From an uncultured Tateyamaria sp. (GTDB lineage Bacteria; Pseudomonadota; Alphaproteobacteria; Rhodobacterales; Rhodobacteraceae), in NCBI GenBank assembly GCA_947501275.1, contig CANMVD010000001.1:372001-436000 (forward strand): a stretch of DNA of 64,000 nucleotides. The letters are read 5' to 3'. This document shows positions 18,480 through 26,388 of the stretch, piece by piece. Positions within the stretch are counted from its first letter, which is position 1. Every line of letters starts with the position of its first letter. A program made the translations under genes and the position numbers. The notes under the pieces were generated by a model. The model was given only the letters and a program-made list of their open reading frames with translations, did not search any database and was not told the origin of the DNA.

Positions 18480-19751
18480 TTACCCGAGCAACTGCAGATC
18501 GCCACCCACAGGGATCTGTGGCGCGTGCTTGTTGTTGGTGATGACCAGTTCGACACCGTCGCCCGCCTTTTGCCATTGGCCCGAGACCAGTGGCGTTTTG
18601 GAGACGTTCGGCACAGGGCCAGCAGACCAGTCGATGTCGCCCACGATGGTCGACATCTTGGTGCCTTTGATGGCCGCGGCCACAGCCACCGGATCATCAA
18701 GGTCTTCGGCACGGCTGACCACGTTTGAAACGACCTCGAACAAGGCATGTTTGAACCCGATGGGTTGCGTCCACGGGCGGCCCGTTGCGGCGGTATAGCC
18801 ATTCGCCAACTCGCCTGCGCTTGTACCGGTCAGGGACGACGCAAACGGGTGGTTGGGGGACCACCAGATTTCGGTCGTCAGGCCCACACCACGATCCCCG
18901 AGCGCCGCAATTGCGGATGGGAACAACAGCGCCTTGCCGATCGTGGCGACCTTGGGCTGGAAGCCCTGCTGCGCGGCCTGCGCCCAGAAAGTGCCAAAGT
19001 CCGGCGGGATCATAACGCCTGTGATGATCTCGCAGCCTGCATCCTTGAAGGCAGCGATGTAGTTGGAAAAGTCGTCATTGAGGGGTTGGAAACGGCCCGG
19101 GTCAGTCAACTCAAACCCTTGCGCGGCGAGTGGTGCTGGCAAACCCAGCTCTGGGTGCCCCCAAGCGTTGCCATCTGCATCATTGGGGAACAGCCCACCG
19201 ACTTTCTTGGCCACACCGCTGTCATTCCACAGGCCTGTGAAATTCGCGATGACGTCTTCAAGTCCCCAGAAGAAGTGGTAGGTGTATTCGAACCCTTCGG
19301 CCGGGTTGCCGTTGCGCCCAAAGAAGTAGGGCTGCCAAGGAGCGTCCGTGGTGATGCAGGGAACCTCGTTGATTTCGGCCTGATCCGCGACAGGGTTTGT
19401 GGTGTCCGGCGTGGCGGCGGCTGTGATGATGTCGACCTCATCATCAAGGATCAACTCGGCAGCAACTTCTGCGGCGCGGTTGGGGTTGGACTGGCTGTCC
19501 TTCCTGATGATCTCGATATCGTAGGTTTTGCCGTTGTTCTCAACACCGCCTGCAAAGTGGGCGCGCAGCCCTTCGAGGATGTAGTCATCAGCTTCGGCGA
19601 ACCCGGCCAAAGGCCCAGTGGACGGCGTCACGAACCCGACCTTGAGCGTTGGATTGGCCGCGTAGGCGCGGGTGCTTGTCAGAATGGCCGGGGCGGCAAC
19701 CGTTGCTGCCAACCCGCCCAGAACCTGACGGCGTGTGCTTGCGTTTTTCAT
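18480..19751 (-). CDS. Periplasmic substrate-binding protein of the liv-type importer
   Basis: The 423-residue protein (Peripla_BP_6, type I fold) begins MKNASTRRQVLGGLAATVAA, a signal sequence with a twin-arginine pair, ending near AYAAN. Two lobes follow: VGFVTPSTGPLAGFAEADDY at the start of lobe 1 with the ligand-contacting TPSTGP loop, and FGTFWAQAAQQGFQPKVATI in lobe 2. It captures the ligand for the permease/ATPase genes downstream. It is the first gene of the importer block and has 183 bases upstream of it with a near-palindrome, so it probably has its own promoter. Acidic and aromatic residues do not betray the ligand. Confidence 0.92.
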   Translation of the reverse strand: MKNASTRRQVLGGLAATVAAPAILTSTRAYAANPTLKVGFVTPSTGPLAGFAEADDYILEGLRAHFAGGVENNGKTYDIEIIRKDSQSNPNRAAEVAAELILDDEVDIITAAATPDTTNPVADQAEINEVPCITTDAPWQPYFFGRNGNPAEGFEYTYHFFWGLEDVIANFTGLWNDSGVAKKVGGLFPNDADGNAWGHPELGLPAPLAAQGFELTDPGRFQPLNDDFSNYIAAFKDAGCEIITGVMIPPDFGTFWAQAAQQGFQPKVATIGKALLFPSAIAALGDRGVGLTTEIWWSPNHPFASSLTGTSAGELANGYTAATGRPWTQPIGFKHALFEVVSNVVSRAEDLDDPVAVAAAIKGTKMSTIVGDIDWSAGPVPNVSKTPLVSGQWQKAGDGVELVITNNKHAPQIPVGGDLQLLG

Positions 19752-19890
19752 GACTCTCCTCCCTGAGATATCTGTCTTTCGCTGGTCTTTTCGGCACGCG
19801 TTGGTGCCCAAAATGCCTGCATTTGGCGCAGGTCTTTCATGTTGAGGTACCATGTCCGAAGGGTAATTCTGATCCGGAAACAAATCTGCT

Positions 19891-19909
19891 ATATAACGCG
19901 GCGCTATAT
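19891..19909. promoter_or_regulatory. Near-palindrome in the promoter region of the importer operon
   Basis: ATATAACGCGGCGCTATAT is a 19-base sequence whose two 9-base halves match except at one position. It lies 140 bases upstream of the substrate-binding protein start and just beyond the end of the dehydrogenase gene. It could be the operator of a regulator acting on the importer block; no partner regulator can be named. Confidence 0.3.
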
Positions 19910-19934
19910 TTTGAGGTGCATGGATGGGGCATTC

Positions 19935-20867
19935 TCATTCCTGTGCATCCAGCAGCGCCTGCACTTGCGACAGATGTTGCGCGATGCGGGCCTTGGTTGC
20001 CTCCAGATCTCCCTTGGTCCAATCCCGCAGCCCCCCGCCCGCGGCCATCCCCGTGCGCCCCTGATCCAAAAGCGTCTGAAGATAGGGCGACGGCACGGCG
20101 CTATTGTCGAGATCAAAGAGAACCTGGGCGTGGATATCCTGTGTCAGTTCGATGCCTACAAGATCCGCATTTTCCAACGGCCCCAACACCGCCAGACGCC
20201 GCCCAAAGCTGGCCTTGACCACATCATCAACAGCTTTTGCGGTACAAATCCCGTTTTCGACCAACGAAATTGCCTCACGCCACATGGCGTGTTGCAAACG
20301 GTTTCCGATAAAGCCGGGAACGTCCTTTTCGACCATTACGGGGGTTTTTCCCGCGTCAGCCAGCAGCGCGAACATGGAGTTGGCAAGTGCTGGATCTGTC
20401 CATTCTGTTTTGACCACTTCCACCAATGGGATCATGTGCGGCGGATTCCACCAATGCGTGCCAAGGGCGCGATGACGCCGCTGCAGACCGTTCATGATCT
20501 TGGTGATCTGAATGACAGACGTGTTGGAGGCGAGGATCGCATCCTCGGGTGCAAAGGTTTCGACTTCGGCAAAAATCGATTGTTTCAACTCCAGTTTTTC
20601 TGGTGCTGCCTCGAACACGACTCCGGCGGATGAGACCGCGCCTTCGATGCTGTCATGCAATGTAATGAGGCCCGCCGCCGCCGCCACTTCTGACGCAGAC
20701 GCGCCAAGCAGTCGCATACTGTCAGCGATGCGATCCAGAACCGTGGCGCGCATGTCTGGCACCGGATCGCAAATCGCAACGCGCCGCCCGGCGCGCGCAA
20801 ATGTCAGCGCAATGCCGTGCCCCATTAGGCCAGCACCAATAACGGCGATATGTGTTTGCACGCTCAT
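19935..20867 (-). CDS. 3-hydroxyacyl-CoA dehydrogenase-fold hydroxyacid dehydrogenase (carnitine dehydrogenase / lambda-crystallin-like)
   Basis: A 310-residue NAD-dependent enzyme. The Rossmann motif AVIGAGLMGHGIALTFARAG is at residues 9-28, the catalytic histidine lies in GTHWWNPPHMIPLVEVV (around residue 138) and the helical C-terminal domain has VPGFIGNRLQHAMWREAISL. The HWWNPPHMIPLVE version and the lack of a CoA-binding loop resemble L-carnitine 3-dehydrogenase and gulonate dehydrogenase more than FadB. It oxidises a beta-hydroxy acid to a beta-keto acid, which is what the BKACE in the same operon cleaves. It starts 3 bases after the SDR gene ends. Confidence 0.87.
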   Translation of the reverse strand: MSVQTHIAVIGAGLMGHGIALTFARAGRRVAICDPVPDMRATVLDRIADSMRLLGASASEVAAAAGLITLHDSIEGAVSSAGVVFEAAPEKLELKQSIFAEVETFAPEDAILASNTSVIQITKIMNGLQRRHRALGTHWWNPPHMIPLVEVVKTEWTDPALANSMFALLADAGKTPVMVEKDVPGFIGNRLQHAMWREAISLVENGICTAKAVDDVVKASFGRRLAVLGPLENADLVGIELTQDIHAQVLFDLDNSAVPSPYLQTLLDQGRTGMAAGGGLRDWTKGDLEATKARIAQHLSQVQALLDAQE

Positions 20868-20870
20868 CGC

Positions 20871-21656
20871 CTAACCCGCCGTATATCCGCCATCGGCATA
20901 AAGGATGTGACCGGTATAAAAGTCAGACGCAGGGGATGACAAAAACAAAAGAGGTCCGGCCAGATCTTCTGGTTCGCCCAATCGCCCCTTGGGCACGCGG
21001 GACAAAAATCCGCTGCGCACGGTCTTGGCATGGTCATCATCTTCGAACATCCACGCCGTCAGGGGCGAGCGGAATACAGTTGGCGCTATGGCGTTGACGG
21101 TGATCCCTGTGGGACCCAACTCGCAACCAAGTGCCTTGGTGATCCCATCGACCGCCGCTTTGGATGCACAGTAAGCCGTGTAGCCAGCCGGGTGCCCAAG
21201 CAAGCCGCGCGCCGAGGACATCAGGACGATCTTGCCGCCCTCCCCTTGCTCTTGCATCTGCGTACTGGCCGCGCGGGCCATCAACCAGCTTTGGGTGACG
21301 TTGGCGTCCATGACGTTTTCGAACGTGGTTGGCGCCATCTCGCCGATCTTGGCCACTTTGTTCATGCCGGATGCAACCACAAGAATGTCGATCCGCCCAA
21401 AGGTCGCAACGGTTTCGGCAACCAGCGCGGCGCATGCCTCTTCACTGTCGGGCCGAGCGTTGATCTGATGCGTTTCGCCTGTGCACGTTGCGGCTACTTC
21501 GGCCATGGCATCCGCATTGCCAGCGGCCAATACAACTCTGGCCCCTGCTCCGGATAGACAGCGCGCGGCCACGGCACCAAAGGCTCCGGACGCGCCTGTG
21601 ATCAGTGCAACCTTGCCCGAAACATCAAAGAAGGACAGTGGGTTATCAAGGCTCAT
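20871..21656 (-). CDS. Short-chain dehydrogenase/reductase (SDR)
   Basis: The product has 261 residues from the ATG at 21656 (ATGA overlap with the cupin gene). It is a classical SDR: cofactor motif TGASGAFG (residues about 19-26), NNAG replaced by VASGMNK, catalytic Ser-Tyr-Lys as LMSSARG, YTAYCASKAAV (Y about 160, K about 164) and the family end FYTGHILYADGGYTAG. The presence of an acidic residue after beta-2 cannot be judged, so NAD or NADP preference is open. In context it probably oxidises or reduces a hydroxyl in the catabolic pathway. Confidence 0.9.
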   Translation of the reverse strand: MSLDNPLSFFDVSGKVALITGASGAFGAVAARCLSGAGARVVLAAGNADAMAEVAATCTGETHQINARPDSEEACAALVAETVATFGRIDILVVASGMNKVAKIGEMAPTTFENVMDANVTQSWLMARAASTQMQEQGEGGKIVLMSSARGLLGHPAGYTAYCASKAAVDGITKALGCELGPTGITVNAIAPTVFRSPLTAWMFEDDDHAKTVRSGFLSRVPKGRLGEPEDLAGPLLFLSSPASDFYTGHILYADGGYTAG

Positions 21657-22003
21657 GGCCGACCTCCCGCCGGGTAGGGCATGACAACCAGCATCTTGCA
21701 GATATGATTGCTGCGGTTTTCGATCTTGCGCTCTTGCCCCGGTGGGATCGTACAACTGTCCATCGCGCGCAGTACAGTGTCAGTGCCGTCAATGGTGACG
21801 GTCATCTCGCCTTCCAGCACGACATAGACCTTTTCAAACGGTGTTGAGTCCGGGCCAGCGCCGCCTCCCGGCAGGAACTGAGAGAACCCCATCCACTGGT
21901 TTTCCGGGCCACCATCTTCGAACCCCTGCAGGCGCAAGCCCGTAACACCCCAATGATTGGGGGCCTCGTAGGGCGTGGCATCGTCAAAGCGTTTGACCAA
22001 CAT
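21653..22003 (-). CDS. Small cupin-domain protein
   Basis: A 116-residue single-domain cupin. The barrel motif is visible from GGAGPDSTPFEKVYVVLEGEMTVTI to the second half CTIPPGQERKIENRSNHICKMLVV. In place of the usual first metal motif HxH the sequence has PDSTPFEK, so metal binding may be weak or lost; the E of FEKVYVVLEGE and H of NRSNHIC remain. It may be a lyase, isomerase or sensor. The start (ATG 22003) gives a normal small cupin; the longer frame upstream is not supported. It sits between cyclase and SDR genes in the same operon. Confidence 0.8.
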   Translation of the reverse strand: MLVKRFDDATPYEAPNHWGVTGLRLQGFEDGGPENQWMGFSQFLPGGGAGPDSTPFEKVYVVLEGEMTVTIDGTDTVLRAMDSCTIPPGQERKIENRSNHICKMLVVMPYPAGGRP

Positions 22004-22077
22004 GGAAACTCCTTTCGCACCGACCGTGGCGTTTGGATGTTTGGGCGACATGGGCGGGCGGCACGCCCGGCCCAGCC

Positions 22078-22917
22078 TCAGAAGTCTTCGCCTGCTTCGA
22101 TACGATAGGCCTGTTCGCGGTCCATCATCGCGACCAGGCGGATGATACAGCCATCGCCGCGGTCCCAGTTCCATGGGAAAAAGGCAAAAGTCACCCGCTT
22201 GCCTGTCACTCTGTCCAGATCCCCGCCCACATTCTCGATCCCGAGGATACCGTTCTTGAACAGGGTTTGGTGCACAGGCTCCCATTCAGGGAAGTCGACT
22301 TCCCACGGGGTGCCGCCTGACCATTCGAGATACTCTGCCTCAAGATGCGGCAGGATCGGGCCATTGCGTTGCGGGCCAATTGCCGTGGCAAGGGGGTGGT
22401 CGTTGGCCTGAGTGTCGTGGCCAACAACCTTCACGCCCTTTTCCACCATCCAATCCGCCGCCGAGGGCACAAGACCTGGGCAGTAGGCAAAGTAATCACC
22501 GTCCTCGTATTGTTTGTGCCAGCCTGTATTGATGATCAGCACGTCGTTTTTGCGTATGGCGTGGCCGCAGGCTTTTTCCAGATCGTCAGCCGTAATCTGC
22601 TCCCATTTCTTTTTGGGAATGCTCACGACAAGGCCTGTGCCAAAGAAGTGGGGCAGCGGCACCTCGTCGATGAATGGTGTGCCCTGAACGACGTGGGCCG
22701 GGGCGTCAATGTGCGTCGTAACATGCATGGTCGTCGTGATCGTCTGGGACAGAACCCCGGACTTTGCCATGTAGTGTTTCCGGTCGATCTGGACGTCTTT
22801 GAAATACGGCCAGTTGGGGCATTGGAACCCATAGCGATGGCTGAGATTGACAAACTCCAGCCCCATATCGTTGTTGTCGTTTTCCTGAAAATCGATGCCA
22901 CGAATATTGACGACCAT
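22078..22917 (-). CDS. Cyclase / kynurenine formamidase-like hydrolase
   Basis: A 279-residue member of the cyclase family (PF04199), whose members are Mn/Zn amidohydrolases or lactonases such as KynB formamidase and isatin hydrolase. The conserved metal motif reads HVTTHIDAPAHV (about residues 67-78), followed by LIINTGWHKQYE and, near the end, GIENVGGDLD. It is the promoter-proximal gene of the minus-strand catabolic block and is divergent from the iclR gene. It probably hydrolyses a cyclic or formyl-type intermediate. Confidence 0.88.
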   Translation of the reverse strand: MVVNIRGIDFQENDNNDMGLEFVNLSHRYGFQCPNWPYFKDVQIDRKHYMAKSGVLSQTITTTMHVTTHIDAPAHVVQGTPFIDEVPLPHFFGTGLVVSIPKKKWEQITADDLEKACGHAIRKNDVLIINTGWHKQYEDGDYFAYCPGLVPSAADWMVEKGVKVVGHDTQANDHPLATAIGPQRNGPILPHLEAEYLEWSGGTPWEVDFPEWEPVHQTLFKNGILGIENVGGDLDRVTGKRVTFAFFPWNWDRGDGCIIRLVAMMDREQAYRIEAGEDF

Positions 22918-22948
22918 CCGTTCCTCCCAAAAGCGGTGATAGGTGTTT

Positions 22949-22960
22949 CACCATATGGTG
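22949..22960. promoter_or_regulatory. Palindrome between cyclase and iclR genes
   Basis: CACCATATGGTG is a perfect 12-base palindrome, and the wider segment TTTCACCATATGGTGCGAAA (22946-22965) is nearly symmetric. It sits 32 bases upstream of the cyclase gene and about 100 upstream of the IclR gene, so it is a reasonable IclR operator controlling both. Confidence 0.45.
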
Positions 22961-23059
22961 CGAAATGTACCACATTACGGTCAAGCATTGATTTGAATCT
23001 CTCATCCGCATAGACTTTCGGATGCAACCGGAACGTAGTTTCGCGCTCGAAAGGCCGAC

Positions 23060-23800
23060 ATGAACCAACCAATTTCTCATAAAAATCAAGGTATTCAAGT
23101 TATATCCAGAGCAGCCGACATACTGCGCCTTTTGGGCCAGGACACCGGTGGGTTAAGCCTTGGCCAAATTGCGACACGTGTGAATTTGCCCCGCTCTACG
23201 GTACAGCGGATTGTTGCGGCCCTAGCGGTCGAGGGTTTCATATCGACCGAAAAAGGGTACGGAGGAATCAGGCTGGGAGGTGAAATTCAGACCCTCGCAG
23301 CAGCAGCCGGATCCACATCACGTGATCGGCTGCGCCCGATCATGCAGCGGATTTCAGATGAGACGGGCGAAACCGTCGATCTGGCCATTCTGGATGGCGA
23401 CCACATGTTGTTCCTTGATCAAGTGGTGGGCAGCCACCGGCTGCGGACTGTGTCGAGCATTGGGGAGCGGTTTCCTTTGACCACCACGGCCAATGGCAAG
23501 GCATCCCTTGCGATCATGGACCCGGGCCTTGCTCACAAGCTGATCCTCGCAGAGTTGGATGGAGATCCGGCCAAGCCCCTGTCCGCCGTTCTGTCCGAAA
23601 TCGAGTCTGTTCGCCAAGGGGCGCTTGCGCGGGATGAAAACGAGCACACGGAAGGGGTGTGTGCGTTGGGCTTTGCTCTGCGGGATCCAAGCGGCGATAT
23701 TTATGCGGTGTCCACACCTGTGCCTGCGACACGTTATGAGCGCATCAAGGATCGGCTGGAAGACGCCATGCGCCGCTATCTGATGGACCCCATGATCTGA
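23060..23800 (+). CDS. IclR-family transcriptional regulator
   Basis: The 246-residue protein has an N-terminal winged HTH (QVISRAADILRLLGQDTGGLSLGQIATRVNLPRSTVQRIVAAL, about residues 10-53) and a C-terminal effector-binding GAF-like domain from about residue 80 (GETVDLAILDGDHMLFLDQVVG, then TTANGKASLAIM). IclR proteins bind catabolic metabolites and either repress or activate neighbouring operons. Placed divergently to the cyclase operon and upstream of the FAD/GcvT gene, it probably controls both from the palindromes on either side. Effector unknown. Confidence 0.93.
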   Translation: MNQPISHKNQGIQVISRAADILRLLGQDTGGLSLGQIATRVNLPRSTVQRIVAALAVEGFISTEKGYGGIRLGGEIQTLAAAAGSTSRDRLRPIMQRISDETGETVDLAILDGDHMLFLDQVVGSHRLRTVSSIGERFPLTTTANGKASLAIMDPGLAHKLILAELDGDPAKPLSAVLSEIESVRQGALARDENEHTEGVCALGFALRDPSGDIYAVSTPVPATRYERIKDRLEDAMRRYLMDPMI

Positions 23801-23846
23801 CCGCCTCACCCGGCGTCGCGCAGTTCTCATTCGATGTCGCAAAAGT

Positions 23847-23866
23847 ACTGGACAGATATGTCCAGT
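23847..23866. promoter_or_regulatory. Perfect inverted repeat upstream of the FAD/GcvT gene
   Basis: ACTGGACA (23847-23854), GATA, TGTCCAGT (23859-23866) is a perfect 8-base inverted repeat 52 bases before the ATG at 23918 and 47 bases after iclR. The size and spacing fit an IclR dimer site. It does not resemble the palindrome on the other side of iclR, so the two need not bind the same protein. Confidence 0.5.
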
Positions 23867-23917
23867 TACCTGACCCTCCCTTTCAATTGCTGATACGACT
23901 CGGAGAGAGGGACAGAC

Positions 23918-26320
23918 ATGAAGACGCATTACAGGGTGGTTGTCATTGGCGGCGGTGTGGTCGGAACGTCCGTCCTATACCACCTTGCCAAGATGGGTTG
24001 GAGCGATGTGTGTCTTGTCGAACGCTCGGTTCTCACGGCCGGGTCCAGCTGGCATGCTGCGGGGGGCATCCACGCCCTGAATGCTGATCCGAACATGGCT
24101 GCGCTACAGGCCTACACCATCGACTTGCTCACAGAAATCGAAGAGGAATCCGGCCAGAATATCGGCTTGCACATGACAGGTGGTCTGACCATGGCGGGCA
24201 CACCCGAACGGTGGGAGTGGCTGCAATCGGCCTACCGCACCTTCCAATCCATCGGCATCAATGATTGCCGTCTGGTGTCGGTCGAAGAGGCGGTGGACTT
24301 GAATCCGATCATGTCCGGAGACGGTCTGTTGGGTGGCATGTGGGCGGACCGCGAGGGTTACATAGACACAACAGGTACGGTGCACGCCTATGCAGCCGCC
24401 GCCAAGAAACACGGCGCTACCGTGATCGAACACAACCGCGTGCTCGAGCTCAATCAAACTCTGCAAGGTTGGGATGTCGTCACCGAAAAAGGTACGATCA
24501 GTTGTGAGCATGTGGTCAATGCCGGAGGCCTTTGGGCCAAGCAAGTCGGGCGGATGGCTGGCGTGGAATTGCCCGTTTCCCCGCTGAACCACCACTATTT
24601 GATTTCCGACACCATTCCCGCGCTGGAAGAGTTGGATTTCGAAGTGCCCATGACCGTGGATCTCGAAGGATTCACCTATCTGCGACAAGACCAGAAGGGT
24701 GTGTTGCTGGGCATCTACGAGATTGATCACCAACACTGGAACATGGACGGCGCACCCTGGGAGTATGGGTTTGAGCTGCAGCAGGAAGACCCGGACCGCA
24801 TTGAGCACGAGTTGATCATGGGCTTTGAACGCTATCCCGCCCTGCAGGATGTGGGTGTCAAAACATGGGTCAACGGAGCCTTCACATTTTCGCCCGACGG
24901 CAACCCGTTGGTCGGTCCTGTGCCGGGCAAGCGTGGCTATTGGTCTGCCTGCGCCGTTATGGCTGGTTTCCTGCAAGGTGGCGGCGTTGGCAAATCGCTG
25001 GCGGAATGGATGATCCACGGCGAGCCCGAAGCGGATGTATATGCCATGGACGTCGCACGCTACGGGACCTTTGCGGAGAACAAGCAGTACATCAAGGAAA
25101 CCACCGGCCAGTTCTATTCGCGCCGGTTTGTGATGTCCTATCCCAACGAACAATTGCCTGCCGGTCGCCCGTTGAAGATGGCCCCTGCCCATGACGCGAT
25201 GACGGCTGCAGGGTGCCGCTGGGGGTCAAGTTGGGATCTGGAAACACCGCTCTATTTCGCGCCCGAAGGGTTTGAGGAAAATCTGACCCTCAAACGCTCT
25301 AACGCGCATGAAATCGTGGCGGCGGAATGCAAGAACGCGCGTGAAAACGTCGGCCTGGTCGATATCACAGGCTTTTCGCGCTACGAGATCAGCGGCCCAA
25401 ATGCCGAGGCGTGGCTTGATCACATCATGGCTTCAAAGCTCCCCGCACCGGGCCGCGCCAAGCTGGCTCCGATGCTGGGCGAGAACGGCAAGCTCAAGGG
25501 CGACCTGACCGTTCTGAACTGGGGCGACGGGACGTGGTGGATCATGGGGTCTTACTATCTGCGCGCCTGGCATATGCGCTGGTTCGATGATCATATGATG
25601 GAGGGCGTAAATGTTCGCGATCTGGGCGAGGAGATGTGCGGATTTGGCCTGACCGGGCCCAATGCACGCAAGGTCATCGAAAAGCTGTGCCATCAGGACA
25701 TCGGCGCGCTCAAGTTCATGGGCTGCGGACATTTTGATGTCGGCATGATCCGCGCCAAAGTGGCCCGCATGTCCGTCGCAGGCGAATTGGGATACGAGAT
25801 CAACTGCCTTTATGGCGATCACGTCAAGCTGCGGCGCATGTTGCTGGAGGCGGGTGAAGAGTTCGCCCTGCAGGAATACGGGTTCAACGCCATGCTCTCG
25901 CTTCGGCTCGAGAAGAGCTTTGGAATTTGGTCGGCGGAATTCACACAAGCCTACACGCCTGCCGAAACCGGCATGGACCGTTGGATTGATTGGGACAAGG
26001 AATTTGTTGGCAAAGCCGCTGCCGTGGCCGAACGGGATGGCAATGGGCCAGCCAAACAGCTTGTGACGTTAGAAGTCGACGCCGACGATGCCGACGCGTC
26101 AGGGTACGAACCCGTATGGAATGGCGACACGCTGATCGGTTTCGTAACCTCGGGCGGGTATGGTCACACGGTCCAGAAGTCGCTGGCGATGGCGCTGATT
26201 GACCGCGAAAGCGCCGGGATCGGCACGAAGCTCAAGGTGCATGTAGTAGGTGTTGAGCGGAGTGCTAGGGTTATAGCGCCGTCTCCCTATGATCCTACGG
26301 GCGCCTCCATGCGAGGGTAG
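23918..26320 (+). CDS. FAD-dependent oxidase with GcvT domains (dimethylglycine/sarcosine dehydrogenase type)
   Basis: The 800-residue protein has the DMGDH layout. An N-terminal DAO-type flavin domain (Rossmann GGGVVG, residues 11-16) contains SSWHAAGGIHALN, in which the histidine is the residue that carries covalent FAD in dimethylglycine dehydrogenase. It is followed by a FAO-M linker domain (about 370-430) and GcvT N and C domains (about 430-800) that bind tetrahydrofolate and accept the one-carbon unit. These enzymes demethylate N-methylated amino acids. A methylated amine or betaine as pathway substrate or intermediate is thus a fair inference. GGAGAGAGG precedes the ATG. Confidence 0.93.
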   Translation: MKTHYRVVVIGGGVVGTSVLYHLAKMGWSDVCLVERSVLTAGSSWHAAGGIHALNADPNMAALQAYTIDLLTEIEEESGQNIGLHMTGGLTMAGTPERWEWLQSAYRTFQSIGINDCRLVSVEEAVDLNPIMSGDGLLGGMWADREGYIDTTGTVHAYAAAAKKHGATVIEHNRVLELNQTLQGWDVVTEKGTISCEHVVNAGGLWAKQVGRMAGVELPVSPLNHHYLISDTIPALEELDFEVPMTVDLEGFTYLRQDQKGVLLGIYEIDHQHWNMDGAPWEYGFELQQEDPDRIEHELIMGFERYPALQDVGVKTWVNGAFTFSPDGNPLVGPVPGKRGYWSACAVMAGFLQGGGVGKSLAEWMIHGEPEADVYAMDVARYGTFAENKQYIKETTGQFYSRRFVMSYPNEQLPAGRPLKMAPAHDAMTAAGCRWGSSWDLETPLYFAPEGFEENLTLKRSNAHEIVAAECKNARENVGLVDITGFSRYEISGPNAEAWLDHIMASKLPAPGRAKLAPMLGENGKLKGDLTVLNWGDGTWWIMGSYYLRAWHMRWFDDHMMEGVNVRDLGEEMCGFGLTGPNARKVIEKLCHQDIGALKFMGCGHFDVGMIRAKVARMSVAGELGYEINCLYGDHVKLRRMLLEAGEEFALQEYGFNAMLSLRLEKSFGIWSAEFTQAYTPAETGMDRWIDWDKEFVGKAAAVAERDGNGPAKQLVTLEVDADDADASGYEPVWNGDTLIGFVTSGGYGHTVQKSLAMALIDRESAGIGTKLKVHVVGVERSARVIAPSPYDPTGASMRG

Positions 26321-26388
26321 GCAACGCGGTCGCAGATTTACAGTCGCGTTTGTCCCGCTAAACTGATGGTCGGAGCAGAGGGACATTC

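Noticed and set aside
18747-19766. Long open frame on the plus strand (339 codons) opposite the substrate-binding protein gene
   Set aside because: It is the complement of a well-supported gene in GC-rich DNA, has no ribosome-binding site and no domain; similar long antisense frames lie opposite leuB (9643-10434), the FAD/GcvT gene (24104-25192), the DUF4331 gene (46881-47855) and pxpB/pxpC (55587-56564).
14223-26320. Firm assignment of the locus to L-carnitine degradation
   Set aside because: The dehydrogenase, BKACE and demethylase-like oxidase fit, but the betainyl-CoA thioesterase is absent and cyclase, SDR and cupin are not part of that pathway; kept only as one hypothesis.
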